The translations under genes were made by a program, and so were the position numbers. Below, one piece after another: positions 9,053 to 18,816 of a DNA stretch of 64,000 nt (its first letter is position 1; every line of letters begins with the position of its first letter). The stretch covers positions 1,612,001-1,676,000 of the forward strand of contig NZ_CP014754.1 in assembly GCF_001447155.2 (NCBI RefSeq), in the 5' to 3' direction. The notes beneath the pieces are model-generated. The model worked only from the letters and a program-made list of their open reading frames with translations, was not told the origin of the DNA and made no database searches. The DNA comes from Marinobacter sp. LQ44 (lineage in GTDB: Bacteria > Pseudomonadota > Gammaproteobacteria > Pseudomonadales > Oleiphilaceae).

Positions 9053-9082
9053 GCCAACATCGTTTACAGACGGTCATTATGA

Positions 9083-9120
9083 GAACACCTTCCCGCCGTA
9101 ACCCGGGGGAAGGTGTTTTT
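9083..9120 (+). terminator. Hairpin between livK and livH (attenuator)
   Basis: GAACACCTTCC and its complement GGAAGGTGTT flank a short GC-rich loop, followed by a run of T. It lies 30 bases after the livK stop and about 90 before livH. This arrangement typically stops most transcripts after the binding-protein gene so that it is made in excess over the membrane and ATPase subunits; it may also stabilise the livK 3' end. Confidence 0.75.
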
Positions 9121-9211
9121 CTGGGCTTCTGCTGACCCGCTTTGCGACCAGGCGACCAACCCGTCAAAGGGACAAGGAGTGCGGGCAGCAGGCATTCGGA
9201 GTTCCACACAG

Positions 9212-10134
<923 letters not shown>

Positions 10135-10135
<1 letters not shown>

Positions 10136-11406
10136 TGGCAGCACACAACTTCAAACATGCCTTGTTCTGCGCGGTGGTCACCATGGTCATCGCCTTCCCC
10201 ATCCTGGGCCTTAACCTGGTGGCCCGGGGCACCCGGGTCGGCCTTGAAGGCGCTGATGCCAGCACCATTATTTCGGTGTTCGTAGCCGCCGCCATTGTGT
10301 TTTTCTTCCAGCTGTATCGCGACACCATCATGGGAAATCTCGGCAAACTGCCGGCACTGAATCCACTGGCAGGTCGTGAACCCATGCCCCAGGCCAAGCG
10401 GGTAAAACTGGAGTCCTGGGCGCTGACCGGCATCATTGTGCTGGCCCTGTTCTGGCCGTTCTTCGTGTCCAGGGGCTCGGTGGATCTGGCGACGCTGGTG
10501 CTGATCTACGTCATGCTGGCGCTGGGCTTGAACGTGGTCGTTGGCCTGGCCGGGCTGCTCGATCTTGGCTACGTCGCTTTCTACGCCGTGGGTGCCTATA
10601 CCTTTGCCCTGCTGTCCCAGTACATGGGCATTTCGTTCTGGATGGCCCTGCCCATCGGTGCCCTGCTCGCCGCCCTGTTCGGCCTGGTACTGGGTTTTCC
10701 CGTACTGCGATTGCGGGGCGATTACCTGGCCATCGTGACCCTTGGTTTCGGGGAAATTATCCGGATTCTGCTGAATAACTGGACCTCCATCACCGGCGGC
10801 CCAAATGGTATTGGTGGCATTCCCGAGCCCACTCTGTTCGGTATGGAATTCGGCCGGCGCGTTAAGGAAGAAGGCAATACCTCGTTCCACGAAACCTTTG
10901 GCATTGCCTACAGCGGCGAGCACAAAGTGATCTTCCTGTACCTGATAGCCCTGGTACTGGCGGTGATCACCGCTCTGGTGATTCGCCGCCTGATGCGCAT
11001 GCCAGTGGGCCGCGCCTGGGAAGCCCTGCGGGAAGATGAAATTGCCGCCCGCTCACTGGGCCTGAGCCGCACCGCGGTGAAGCTTTCAGCGTTCACCATC
11101 GGCGCGTTCTTTGCCGGCTTTGCCGGCACCGTGTTTGCCTCCAAGCAGGGCTTTATCAGCCCGGAGTCGTTCGTGTTCCTCGAATCCGCCATCATTCTGG
11201 CCATTGTGGTGCTCGGCGGTATGGGCTCGCAGATCGGCGTCATACTCGCCGCCATTGCGGTCACCATACTGCCGGAACTGGCCCGTGAGTTTGCCGACTA
11301 CCGTATGCTGGTGTTCGGTGCAGCCATGGTGTTGATGATGGTGTGGCGGCCACAGGGCCTGATGCCCATGCGTCGGATTCACATTGAACTGAAACGGCAG
11401 GAGTGA
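10135..11406 (+). CDS. livM: Branched-chain amino acid ABC transporter permease LivM
   Basis: Second permease subunit, 423 residues, close to E. coli LivM (425). It has an extra N-terminal hydrophobic region before the conserved core ([33 protein letters not shown] begins near residue 123) and the motif [18 protein letters not shown] that contacts the ATPase. It overlaps livH by one base and is followed by livG after an embedded ribosome binding site, consistent with tightly coupled translation. Confidence 0.95.
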
Positions 11407-11411
11407 CAGAT

Positions 11412-12167
11412 ATGCTGGATGTAAAAAATCTGTCCATGCGCTTCGGCGGCCTGCTGGCAGTCGATCAGGTCAGCCTGGATGTGCAGGAACACGAAATCGT
11501 TTCCATCATCGGGCCAAACGGTGCCGGCAAAACCACGGTGTTTAACTGCATCAGTGGGTTCTACAAACCCAGTGGTGGCAAGATCCTGTTCGAAGGCAAA
11601 GAGGTGCAAGGCAAGCCCGACTACAAAATCTCGCGGCTGGGCATGGTGCGGACCTTTCAGCACGTTCGCCTGTTCAACAAAATGACCGTGGTGGAAAACC
11701 TGCTGGTGGCCCAGCACCGGCACCTGAACACCAACCTGCTGTCCGGACTGATTAAAACCCCCAACTACCGATCACGGGAGCAGAAATCCCTGGACCGGGC
11801 AGCCTACTGGCTGGAGCGGGTGGGCCTGCTTGATCTTGCCAACCGGGATGCCGGCAATCTGGCCTACGGCCAGCAACGGCGCCTGGAGATTGCCCGCTGC
11901 ATGGTGACCGAGCCCAAACTGCTGATGCTGGATGAACCGGCCGCCGGCCTGAACCCGGCAGAAACCAAAGACCTCAATCAACTGATTGTCAGCCTCAAAG
12001 AGGACTATAACGTCTCGGTACTGTTGATCGAGCACGATATGAGCCTGGTGATGGACATCTCCGATCGGATTACCGTGATCAACCAGGGCCGTCCCCTGGC
12101 TGCAGGCACACCGGGCGAAGTGCGCCAGAACGATGACGTTATCAAAGCTTATCTGGGCGAGGCCTGA
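11412..12167 (+). CDS. livG: Branched-chain amino acid ABC transporter ATP-binding protein LivG
   Basis: One of the two ATPases of the Liv importer. The 251 residues include Walker A GPNGAGKT, the signature region LAYGQQRRLEIARC, and Walker B LLMLDEP. ATG 11412 was chosen because AGGAG at 11399-11403 lies eight bases before it. A GTG at 11403 overlaps the livM stop but would have no spaced ribosome binding site. The signature has Y in place of the usual SG, which is normal for LivG. Confidence 0.94.
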   Translation: MLDVKNLSMRFGGLLAVDQVSLDVQEHEIVSIIGPNGAGKTTVFNCISGFYKPSGGKILFEGKEVQGKPDYKISRLGMVRTFQHVRLFNKMTVVENLLVAQHRHLNTNLLSGLIKTPNYRSREQKSLDRAAYWLERVGLLDLANRDAGNLAYGQQRRLEIARCMVTEPKLLMLDEPAAGLNPAETKDLNQLIVSLKEDYNVSVLLIEHDMSLVMDISDRITVINQGRPLAAGTPGEVRQNDDVIKAYLGEA

Positions 12168-12176
12168 GGAAACACC

Positions 12177-12881
12177 ATGCTAGTACTGGAAAACGTGCAC
12201 ACCCACTACGGCAAGATCGAGGCCTTGCACGGGGTATCGGTTGAAGTGAACAAAGGCGAGATTGTCTCGCTGATCGGCGCCAACGGCGCGGGCAAAACCA
12301 CTCTGTTGATGACCGTCTGCGGCAACCCCCAGGCCAGCGCCGGGCGGGTGATCCTGGAAGGCCGGGATATTACCAATGAAGCCACCTCCAATATCATGCG
12401 CTCCGGTATCGCTATCGTGCCTGAGGGCCGGAGGGTCTTCTCCGGGCTGACCGTGGAAGAGAACCTGGCCATGGGTGGGTTCTTCAACACCAAGGCCGAG
12501 ATCCGTAAAAGCCAGGATCACGTGTACGAGCTGTTCCCCCGCCTGAAGGAGCGGGAACACCAGCGGGCCGGCACTATGTCTGGCGGCGAGCAACAAATGC
12601 TCGCCATCGGCCGGGCACTGATGAGCAAACCCCGGATGATCATCCTGGATGAGCCGTCACTGGGCCTGGCGCCGATCATCATCAAACAGATATTCGAGAT
12701 CATCGGCCACCTTCGGGAGGAAGGCATTACCGTGTTCCTGGTGGAACAGAACGCCCATCAGGCCCTGAACCTGGCCGACCGGGGTTATGTGCTGGAAACC
12801 GGGCGTATCCGCCTGCACGACACCGGCAAGAACCTGCTGGCCAATCCGGAAGTGCGGGAGGCGTACCTTGGGAGCGGCTAA
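12177..12881 (+). CDS. livF: Branched-chain amino acid ABC transporter ATP-binding protein LivF
   Basis: Second Liv ATPase, 234 residues, the usual LivF size. Seen are Walker A GANGAGKT, signature MSGGEQQMLAIGRAL and Walker B IILDEPSLGLAP. A GAGG ribosome binding site precedes ATG 12177, ten bases after livG. It ends the operon. No strong hairpin terminator is visible before the AT-rich region that starts right after it. Confidence 0.95.
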   Translation: MLVLENVHTHYGKIEALHGVSVEVNKGEIVSLIGANGAGKTTLLMTVCGNPQASAGRVILEGRDITNEATSNIMRSGIAIVPEGRRVFSGLTVEENLAMGGFFNTKAEIRKSQDHVYELFPRLKEREHQRAGTMSGGEQQMLAIGRALMSKPRMIILDEPSLGLAPIIIKQIFEIIGHLREEGITVFLVEQNAHQALNLADRGYVLETGRIRLHDTGKNLLANPEVREAYLGSG

Positions 12882-12973
12882 ATTCTCTTTCAATGGGCTG
12901 AAACAAAACATTTTTACTTGATTACATTACTTAGGTATGTAAAATCTGGTAGCTCTTTTATGAGGGATTTGAA

Positions 12974-13330
12974 ATGAAAAAGGTCACTGCAGTAGTAGCT
13001 TCGTTGGCGCTTATCTCTGGTTGCAGCACTGTTATCAAAGGTAACAATCAAGCTGTGACGTTCCAAAGTGAGCCATCAGGGGCAGCCATTTTTATTGACG
13101 GCGAAAGAATCGGCAACACACCAATGACTGTTAGATTGCCCAAAAACAAAAAAGATACCGTAATGATATCTAAAGATGGATACCACAGCGTCAGCAGGGA
13201 TCTAACAAAGCAGTATGACTCAGTAACCCTCTTAAACGTTTTCTGGGACCTGAGCACTACCGACATGATTACCGGCGCCGCTTTTGAATACGAGCCGAAT
13301 GCATACTTTTTTGAGCTTCAATCTAAATAG
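12974..13330 (+). CDS. PEGA-domain lipoprotein
   Basis: A 118-residue predicted lipoprotein: a lipobox ISGC puts the lipidated Cys at 17. Residues ~30-65 have the PEGA pattern (SEPSGAAIFIDGERIGNTP then MISKDGY), a small beta domain found in surface and envelope proteins. Ser18 after the Cys suggests outer-membrane sorting. It is the first gene of the AT-rich segment; a TTGATT/TATGTAAAAT-like promoter lies about 50 bases upstream. Function is unknown; similar small lipoproteins are annotated only by the domain. Confidence 0.75.
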   Translation: MKKVTAVVASLALISGCSTVIKGNNQAVTFQSEPSGAAIFIDGERIGNTPMTVRLPKNKKDTVMISKDGYHSVSRDLTKQYDSVTLLNVFWDLSTTDMITGAAFEYEPNAYFFELQSK

Positions 13331-13348
13331 CACTAAAAGAATATCAAG

Positions 13349-13651
13349 TTGCGTATAAAAGCATACCGATTATTCTTCATTCTGGCGTCCACAGTCATAT
13401 TGTGCGGCGCCAGTCTCGAAAAGGCCCCCAACAGTCAATTCTATAAGTGGAAAACCTTTATTTATATAAACTTCCAAGCGATGAAAGCTGACCCAGAAAA
13501 ATCCGATGAAAGCAGAGCGCTAAAAGACCTTCTTTGCATCAAGAAATTAGTAGGCTGCGAGAACTTTTCAGAAAAAATAATTAAAAGTCAAACACCCGGC
13601 GAATTGATAAAGGAGCTTAGTGGATTAACCTCAATAAACCATAATCGATAA
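13349..13651 (+). CDS. Small secreted protein of unknown function
   Basis: I do not recognise this 100-residue product. It starts at TTG 13349 with AAAAGA just upstream, has a hydrophobic N-terminal segment (YRLFFILASTVILCGAS) that would serve as a signal peptide, and then a polar region with two cysteines (Cys68 and Cys75) that could form a disulphide. It lies 18 bases after the PEGA lipoprotein and two bases before the DUF4105-type gene, so it is probably co-transcribed and may act with it. Codon use is AT-rich like its neighbours. Confidence 0.55.
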   Translation: MRIKAYRLFFILASTVILCGASLEKAPNSQFYKWKTFIYINFQAMKADPEKSDESRALKDLLCIKKLVGCENFSEKIIKSQTPGELIKELSGLTSINHNR

Positions 13652-13653
13652 CT

Positions 13654-15198
13654 ATGAAGATAATATTAATAGTCGTCTTTTGTTTTTTATCCCTCCCGTC
13701 CACGTTACTCGCAGCCAAATTAAACCTTGATACAATTACAGAGAGCCAGGCCCAAGAAATAGCGAGCTTACTTTATCTAGGTCCAAATCAAGACTCTAAA
13801 CCCAATTCGTTCTATCTGTCCGAAACTGCCGTATTGGATATAGAGCTTCAAGCTCTGTTCGAGCAAAACAGCACAGATTCTAGGTGCAAATTTCCAGCAA
13901 GATACTATTGGCTGTCATTGCAAGAAAATCTTACGGGGAACTTCTCGGTAGAGCATTGCTTTAATAATACAATAGCCAATCCATTCGCAGAGTCAGGCGT
14001 TGCGGCTACTGTGATTTTTGCAGATGCCAGTAATCGCTCGCCAATGTCATATTTTGGCCATATTTTGCTTGGATTTAGCTTTAACAGGGGCGCTCCATAC
14101 TTCGATCATGTAGTCACATTCACTGCTGATACCGGTGATAGCAAGTCCCCAATAGACACTATAACAAAGGGTGTTAATGGAGGCTTTGAGGGGCGATTTT
14201 CGGAACAGGTCTTTCATCCTATAATTGAACAATACACTAACATCGAAAATCGCTCACTTACTATTTTTGACCTTAACATTGAACATGAAAAGTCTATTCT
14301 TTTGTATCTACACACAAAAGAACTCCAAAAAACAACATACCCATACAAATTCTTTTCTTATAACTGCTCATCTGAAATCCTAAGAGCAATCCAAGCCGTT
14401 AAAATATTAGAAGACAACCAAGAGCACTTAAGAATTTACCCTATCGACATATTAAATCGGCTAGACAAAAAGGGCATTACCAACAAAAATAACGCTACAA
14501 CAATGCTTGCACTCAGCAAAAAGGATCCTACACCAGAGAATAAAAAACTTTTCAGATCGGTCATAACTTCGAATACTCAACCCATTTTCACTACCCCAAG
14601 GAAGATCAGTACCGGTGTTCAGAAATTTGGTGGAAAATATTATTCAGGTATCGGATTTAAACTTGGGTACAAAGGAATCGACTCGCCATTCTCCACCACA
14701 CTCAATGATAGAAATACATTCAACTTCTTAGATATTGAAGCTGTTGATATAAATGGGTCCCCAAAAATAAAAAAAATAAATATCATTGAGCTAGAGTCCT
14801 TAAATGCAAAATATATTTCCGAGAATACATCGATTGCCTGGTCTTACAAAACAGTCATAGATAGGCACTCAAATCAAGAAAATGAACTGTCAGATTCATC
14901 GTCAATCGGTGTTGGTATAGCTCATACAACCCCAAGAATTACTATCTCGTACTTGCCAGAAGTTGCGATTTCGATTCGAGAGAACTTTGCTACTCCCCGA
15001 ATCAAAGCTGAAGCCTTTCTCTACTCTCAGCCTTTCTTCTTTGGCATAAAGCATAAAACTCGTAGTTTTATTAATTCAAAGCTAACTAAACAGACTGAAA
15101 TCGTGGCAGCTATTCAACCCCTCAGTAACGTCCAGATCACCGCTCGACACGAGCTGGATTCCGACTCAAACTCTATACACTTAGAGTATTTTTTCTAA
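13654..15198 (+). CDS. DUF4105-type envelope protein, AT-rich divergent paralogue
   Basis: A 514-residue exported protein with a signal peptide ending near LLAA. It shares the layout of the GC-rich DUF4105 gene at 15844: SRCKFPARYYWL (there ARCRFPARDAWL), MSYFGHILLGF (there SMFGHTFLRL), and KFFSYNCSSEILRAI (there YYFFDENCAYRLLAL). The conserved His and Cys in the last two motifs suggest a papain-like or NlpC-like fold, an inference only. The C-terminal ~200 residues are rich in alternating hydrophobic strands and the protein ends in Phe-Phe, as outer-membrane beta-barrels do. Function is unknown. Confidence 0.7.
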   Translation: MKIILIVVFCFLSLPSTLLAAKLNLDTITESQAQEIASLLYLGPNQDSKPNSFYLSETAVLDIELQALFEQNSTDSRCKFPARYYWLSLQENLTGNFSVEHCFNNTIANPFAESGVAATVIFADASNRSPMSYFGHILLGFSFNRGAPYFDHVVTFTADTGDSKSPIDTITKGVNGGFEGRFSEQVFHPIIEQYTNIENRSLTIFDLNIEHEKSILLYLHTKELQKTTYPYKFFSYNCSSEILRAIQAVKILEDNQEHLRIYPIDILNRLDKKGITNKNNATTMLALSKKDPTPENKKLFRSVITSNTQPIFTTPRKISTGVQKFGGKYYSGIGFKLGYKGIDSPFSTTLNDRNTFNFLDIEAVDINGSPKIKKINIIELESLNAKYISENTSIAWSYKTVIDRHSNQENELSDSSSIGVGIAHTTPRITISYLPEVAISIRENFATPRIKAEAFLYSQPFFFGIKHKTRSFINSKLTKQTEIVAAIQPLSNVQITARHELDSDSNSIHLEYFF

Positions 15199-15301
15199 AA
15201 AAATCTTAGGTGCTCCTTCACAACCAAAATAATGTAACTACACTTGCTAGAAGGGTAGGCTGAGAACAGCCTTGCTCGAAAAGACCGCAAGGAGAGAAAA
15301 A

Positions 15302-15763
15302 ATGAAAAGAATCGTTTTAGGAGCCCTGCTAATATCAGCGTCTTCGATGGTGTTCGCCCAACCTGGCTGTGGTGTTGGCGCTATGATTTGGAAAGGACAG
15401 TCTGGCGTAATTCCTCACGTGTTAGGGGCAACCACCAACGGCATGGCTTCCCAAACTGTGAGTATGACGTTCGGGATTGTGGGCTGTAACACGAACCAGA
15501 GCGTACAATCGATGGCAATGCTGATTGATTCTCGCGGTTCAGCCGTAGCTGCAGATATTTCAAAGGGCAGCGGAGAGAATCTGGAGGCAATGGCCGTTAC
15601 TCTCGGTATCACACCCGATGAACGCCCAGCCTTCTATCATCTTTTACAATCTAATTTTGAAATAATTTTCCCCTCTCCAGAAGCAACAACAGGGCAAGCT
15701 GTTGACGCAATCGTAAGCCTCATGGAGCAGGATAAATCCCTACGGAAGTATGTAGTAGCTTGA
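15302..15763 (+). CDS. DUF3015-type exported protein
   Basis: A 153-residue protein with a clear signal peptide (IVLGALLISASSMVFA-QPGCG). The mature start with CGVGAMIWKGQ and the later GIVGCNTN is the pattern I associate with DUF3015, whose members are of unknown function and often lie beside DUF4105 genes. ATG 15302 has AAGGAGAG at a good distance; the frame is open ten codons further but lacks such a site. It sits between the two DUF4105-type genes and probably belongs with the downstream one. Confidence 0.75.
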   Translation: MKRIVLGALLISASSMVFAQPGCGVGAMIWKGQSGVIPHVLGATTNGMASQTVSMTFGIVGCNTNQSVQSMAMLIDSRGSAVAADISKGSGENLEAMAVTLGITPDERPAFYHLLQSNFEIIFPSPEATTGQAVDAIVSLMEQDKSLRKYVVA

Positions 15764-15786
15764 TAAATTAATAACTCAGACTGACT

Positions 15787-15804
15787 GGCGCCACGGATGG
15801 CGCC
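15787..15804 (+). other. Short hairpin upstream of the GC-rich DUF4105 gene
   Basis: GGCGCC, six bases, GGCGCC forms a short stem 24 bases after the DUF3015-type stop. There is no T-run, so it is a weak terminator or a transcript-stabilising hairpin at best. Confidence 0.3.
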
Positions 15805-15843
15805 CTCCTGCACCCAATCGCAATCCGGACTCTGATCTCCCCT

Positions 15844-17709
15844 ATGGGTAACATCTTGCGCCTCCGTCAGGCCGCTCTGTGGCTTGCATGCTCACTCTCG
15901 GCCCAGGCAGCCGTTGCCATCACACCTGATGAACTGCACCTTCACCCGGTATGGTTGACCCTTGGCCATTACCAGCCTGACCGATTTGGCGCCGGCTACA
16001 CCAGCCAGGCGGACGACTCTGCGTTTTTTCTGAGCGAGAACGGCAAAACCTCACCCAGGGAAGAACTGGAAGCAACGCTTGCCGCTATTCAGGAGCCAGG
16101 TGAAGGCAACGATCACGCCCGATGCCGCTTTCCGGCCCGGGATGCCTGGCTTCGGGAACAGCTCGACCTGCCCGCTGATCCTGTCGTTTGCCCCGCTTAT
16201 GACGAGTGGGCGGCCGAACTGAACACCGAGAAGGTCACACTGGTGTTCGCCGCCTCTTACCTGAACAGCCCATCGTCCATGTTCGGCCATACCTTCCTTC
16301 GACTGGACCCACCCCAGGAGGATGAAGAAGCCGACCTGCTGCTGGCCAATACCATTTCTTACGCAGCGGACGCCGCCGAGCACGACAGCGAGCTGCTGTT
16401 TGCCTACCGGGGTATTTTCGGCGGTTATCCCGGGATTACCTCCATCCGGCCCTATTACGAGATGATCCGGCTGTATAACGACATCGAACACCGGGACTTA
16501 TGGGAATACACCCTGAACCTGACCCAGCCAGAAGTAGACACCCTGCTGGCCCACACCTGGGAAATTCAGGACAAAAACTTCGATTACTACTTCTTTGACG
16601 AGAACTGTGCCTACCGCTTGCTGGCACTGATTGATGCCGCGCGCCCGGGCACCAACCTGCTGGGTGAAGTGAGCACTCACGCAATCCCCTCCGACACGGT
16701 ACGCTGGGTTCGGGATGCAGACCTTGTCGAGAGCATTCATTACCGGCCTTCGGCCGCCACAGCTGTTAGCCACAGCCTCGATACCCTGCCCCGTGACCAT
16801 CAAACCCTGGCCGCAGCCATCGCCAATGGTTACGTGCAGGTGGATGGCCCTGAGATGCAACAGCTCTCGACACAGGAAAGAGCCTGGGTACTGGACGCCA
16901 CCTACGATTACGTGCGCTACCAAAGCGAAGCCCGTGGCTGGCCAAGGGAATTTTCCGCCCCCCTGTCGCATCAGCTACTGATCTCACGCAGCCGGATAGA
17001 CGATGCGCAGGAGATACCTCCAGTACCGGAGCCTGCGGTTCGTGACGACCAGGGCCACGACACTTTTCGGGTAAGCCTCGGTAGTGGCCAACTGGACCAC
17101 GCCGAATTCACCCAGCTCACTCTGCGCCCCGCCTACCATGACGTACTGGACCCGCCAGAAGGTTATCGCTCCGGTGCCCAGCTACAGTTCCTGCGGCTGG
17201 ACGCGCGGCTCTACCATGACAATGACGAACTGCAGGTGGAACAAATTGTGGGCGTGGAAATTCGTTCCCTTAGCCCTCGCAACCAGTTCTTCTCTCCCAT
17301 TTCCTGGCAGGTAGGCTTCGGCGGGCGGCGCACAGACACCGGCACACAGCGAGTGCTCACGCCCTACCTGGAGGGCGGTGCCGGTGGGAGCTGGAGCCTG
17401 AATTACAACACCCAGGCCTTCGCCGTCGCCACCGCCGACCTGGAAATCGACGATGACATCCGCCGCGGCTACGACTTCGCCCCGGGCGCTGACCTGGGCC
17501 TGCTGCACCAGAACAACCGGTTCAGCCTTCTGGCCGGCGCCAAAACCAAGGCCTGGATCATCAGTAGCCAACACCGGCAAGACCAGCTGTACGTGAAAGG
17601 CAATCTGCATATCGGCCGGGAATTCAGCCTGTTTGCCGAATTCACCCGGGAAGACCACTTCAACAGGTACCAAAGCACATGGCAGGCTGGCATTCACGCG
17701 TATTTCTGA
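15844..17709 (+). CDS. DUF4105 envelope protein
   Basis: A 621-residue exported protein of unknown function. The signal peptide ends near AQAAVA. The central DUF4105 region holds CRFPARDAWL, SSMFGHTFLRLDPP and YYFFDENCAYRLL, with a conserved His and Cys that could be catalytic. The final ~200 residues show alternating beta-strand patterns and end in Tyr-Phe, the usual signal for outer-membrane barrel insertion, so I infer a periplasmic enzyme-like domain on a barrel. It overlaps the downstream lipoprotein hydrolase by one base, so the two are translationally coupled. Confidence 0.78.
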   Translation: MGNILRLRQAALWLACSLSAQAAVAITPDELHLHPVWLTLGHYQPDRFGAGYTSQADDSAFFLSENGKTSPREELEATLAAIQEPGEGNDHARCRFPARDAWLREQLDLPADPVVCPAYDEWAAELNTEKVTLVFAASYLNSPSSMFGHTFLRLDPPQEDEEADLLLANTISYAADAAEHDSELLFAYRGIFGGYPGITSIRPYYEMIRLYNDIEHRDLWEYTLNLTQPEVDTLLAHTWEIQDKNFDYYFFDENCAYRLLALIDAARPGTNLLGEVSTHAIPSDTVRWVRDADLVESIHYRPSAATAVSHSLDTLPRDHQTLAAAIANGYVQVDGPEMQQLSTQERAWVLDATYDYVRYQSEARGWPREFSAPLSHQLLISRSRIDDAQEIPPVPEPAVRDDQGHDTFRVSLGSGQLDHAEFTQLTLRPAYHDVLDPPEGYRSGAQLQFLRLDARLYHDNDELQVEQIVGVEIRSLSPRNQFFSPISWQVGFGGRRTDTGTQRVLTPYLEGGAGGSWSLNYNTQAFAVATADLEIDDDIRRGYDFAPGADLGLLHQNNRFSLLAGAKTKAWIISSQHRQDQLYVKGNLHIGREFSLFAEFTREDHFNRYQSTWQAGIHAYF

Positions 17710-18569
17710 TGAACTTCAGGCTGAGCAAACGTCCAACACAACTCATCCTGCTGGTCTTTATCGCCCTGCTGCAAACCGGCTGCAGCAGCGTGTTCTTCTA
17801 CCCGGACAAGGTAACCTACATCACCCCGGACCGCCTGAATCTGGAGTATGAAGACATCTACCTGGATACCGCCGATGGCGAAACCCTCCACGGCTGGTGG
17901 CTGCCCGCCCTCACAGAAGAACCCGCCAAAGGCACGGTCTATTACCTGCACGGCAACGCCCAGAACGTCAGCGCCCACATCCTCAACGTCGCCTGGTTGC
18001 CGGAGCAAGGCTACAACGTATTTGCCATAGACTACCGGGGCTACGGCCAATCCACCGGCGCGCCAGACATAGAAGGCGCCCTGCACGACACCGAAACCGG
18101 CCTGCGCTGGCTCGCAGAACGCCACCCCGAAAACGACCATCCCCTGTTCCTCCTCGGCCAAAGCCTCGGCGGCGGCCTCGGCATCGCCCTGGCCAGTGAA
18201 TGGGTACAGCGCAGCGAACAACCCCAGCTCAGCGGCGTGATCCTCGACGGCACCTTCTCCGGCTTCCGCCTGATCGCCCGTGAAAAACTCGGAGAATTCT
18301 GGCTAACCTGGCCGTTCCAAATCCCCCTGAGCTGGAGCATCACCGACGACTACGAAGGCGTGGACCGAATCGCCAACATCGCCCCGGTCCCCGTCAAAAT
18401 CATCCACAGCGCCCGAGATGGCATTATCCCGTTCCACCACGGCATGCGACTGTATGAAGCCGCAGAACAGCCCAAAGACTTCCTGAGGACCGACACACCC
18501 CATGGCGCGACGTTTGTTCTTCCGGCGTATCGGGAGGCGGTACTGGAGTTCATGGACGGGGCTTTTTAG
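17709..18569 (+). CDS. Lipoprotein alpha/beta hydrolase (BEM46/YfhR-like)
   Basis: A 286-residue serine hydrolase anchored by a lipobox (LLQTGC, Cys25) to the envelope. The fold is typical: oxyanion turn YYLHGNAQN, nucleophile Ser152 in GQSLGG, Asp237 in SARDGIIP and His265 in TPHGATF. The lid between ~190 and 225 is helical. The ATG at 17709 overlaps the stop of the DUF4105 gene. Substrate is unknown; family members are esterases or thioesterases. Its coupling to DUF4105 suggests a joint envelope role. The stop lies inside a CACGGAC-type repeat. Confidence 0.82.
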   Translation: MNFRLSKRPTQLILLVFIALLQTGCSSVFFYPDKVTYITPDRLNLEYEDIYLDTADGETLHGWWLPALTEEPAKGTVYYLHGNAQNVSAHILNVAWLPEQGYNVFAIDYRGYGQSTGAPDIEGALHDTETGLRWLAERHPENDHPLFLLGQSLGGGLGIALASEWVQRSEQPQLSGVILDGTFSGFRLIAREKLGEFWLTWPFQIPLSWSITDDYEGVDRIANIAPVPVKIIHSARDGIIPFHHGMRLYEAAEQPKDFLRTDTPHGATFVLPAYREAVLEFMDGAF

Positions 18570-18597
18570 CCACGGACGACACGGACACTCACGGACG
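18567..18597 (+). repeat. CACGGAC heptad repeat, copy 1
   Basis: TTAGCCACGGAC begins within the stop codon of the hydrolase gene and is followed by two further spaced CACGGAC units. A second copy with the same beginning lies just after yhbY at 34142, also directly behind a stop codon. This copy has no clear inverted partner. Confidence 0.6.
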
Positions 18598-18629
18598 AAA
18601 AGACACGAGACTCCCCGAACAATGTTTAA

Positions 18630-18739
18630 GCAGGGGTTGGGAGAGCCTTTTCAAAAGTCTTGAGGGCCATGGATGGCCCGAACGAAGCGCACAGGGACGT
18701 GCTCGTAGCGTCTTTTGAAAAGGCTCTCCCAACCCCTGC
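18630..18739. repeat. Long-stem hairpin repeat with conserved core, copy 1
   Basis: A perfect 28-base inverted repeat (18630-18657 with 18712-18739; the arm begins GCAGGGGTTGGGAGAGCC) encloses 54 bases. Read on the minus strand the interior begins ACGCTACGAGCAC and contains TGTGCGCTTCG and GGCCATCCATGGCC. The same elements in the same order occur in copy 2 at 39490-39679, with a different but again self-complementary stem. It sits between the convergent hydrolase and pnp genes. Confidence 0.9.
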
Positions 18740-18767
18740 AGGGCATCATAGTCCGAGGCCCAGAAAC

Positions 18768-18797
18768 GAGAAAACCCGCCAAAAGGCGGGTTTTCTC
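18768..18797 (-). terminator. Bidirectional terminator after pnp
   Basis: GAGAAAACCCGCC and GGCGGGTTTTCTC form a perfect 13-bp stem with an AAAA loop; both flanks supply T-runs, so it works on either strand. It lies 20 bases after the pnp stop and ends the large minus-strand translation operon. Confidence 0.9.
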
Positions 18798-18816
18798 AAT
18801 ACTGACTAACTGAAAA

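Larger units (their letters stand above)
12882..15800. other. AT-rich segment, likely acquired or fast evolving
   Basis: Base composition changes sharply after livF: the three genes here use many A/T-ending codons and AT-rich spacers, while genes on both sides are GC-rich. The shift ends around the DUF3015-type gene, which is of intermediate composition, and the next DUF4105 gene is GC-rich again. No transposase, integrase, tRNA or flanking direct repeat was seen, so transfer is inferred only from composition. Confidence 0.6.
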
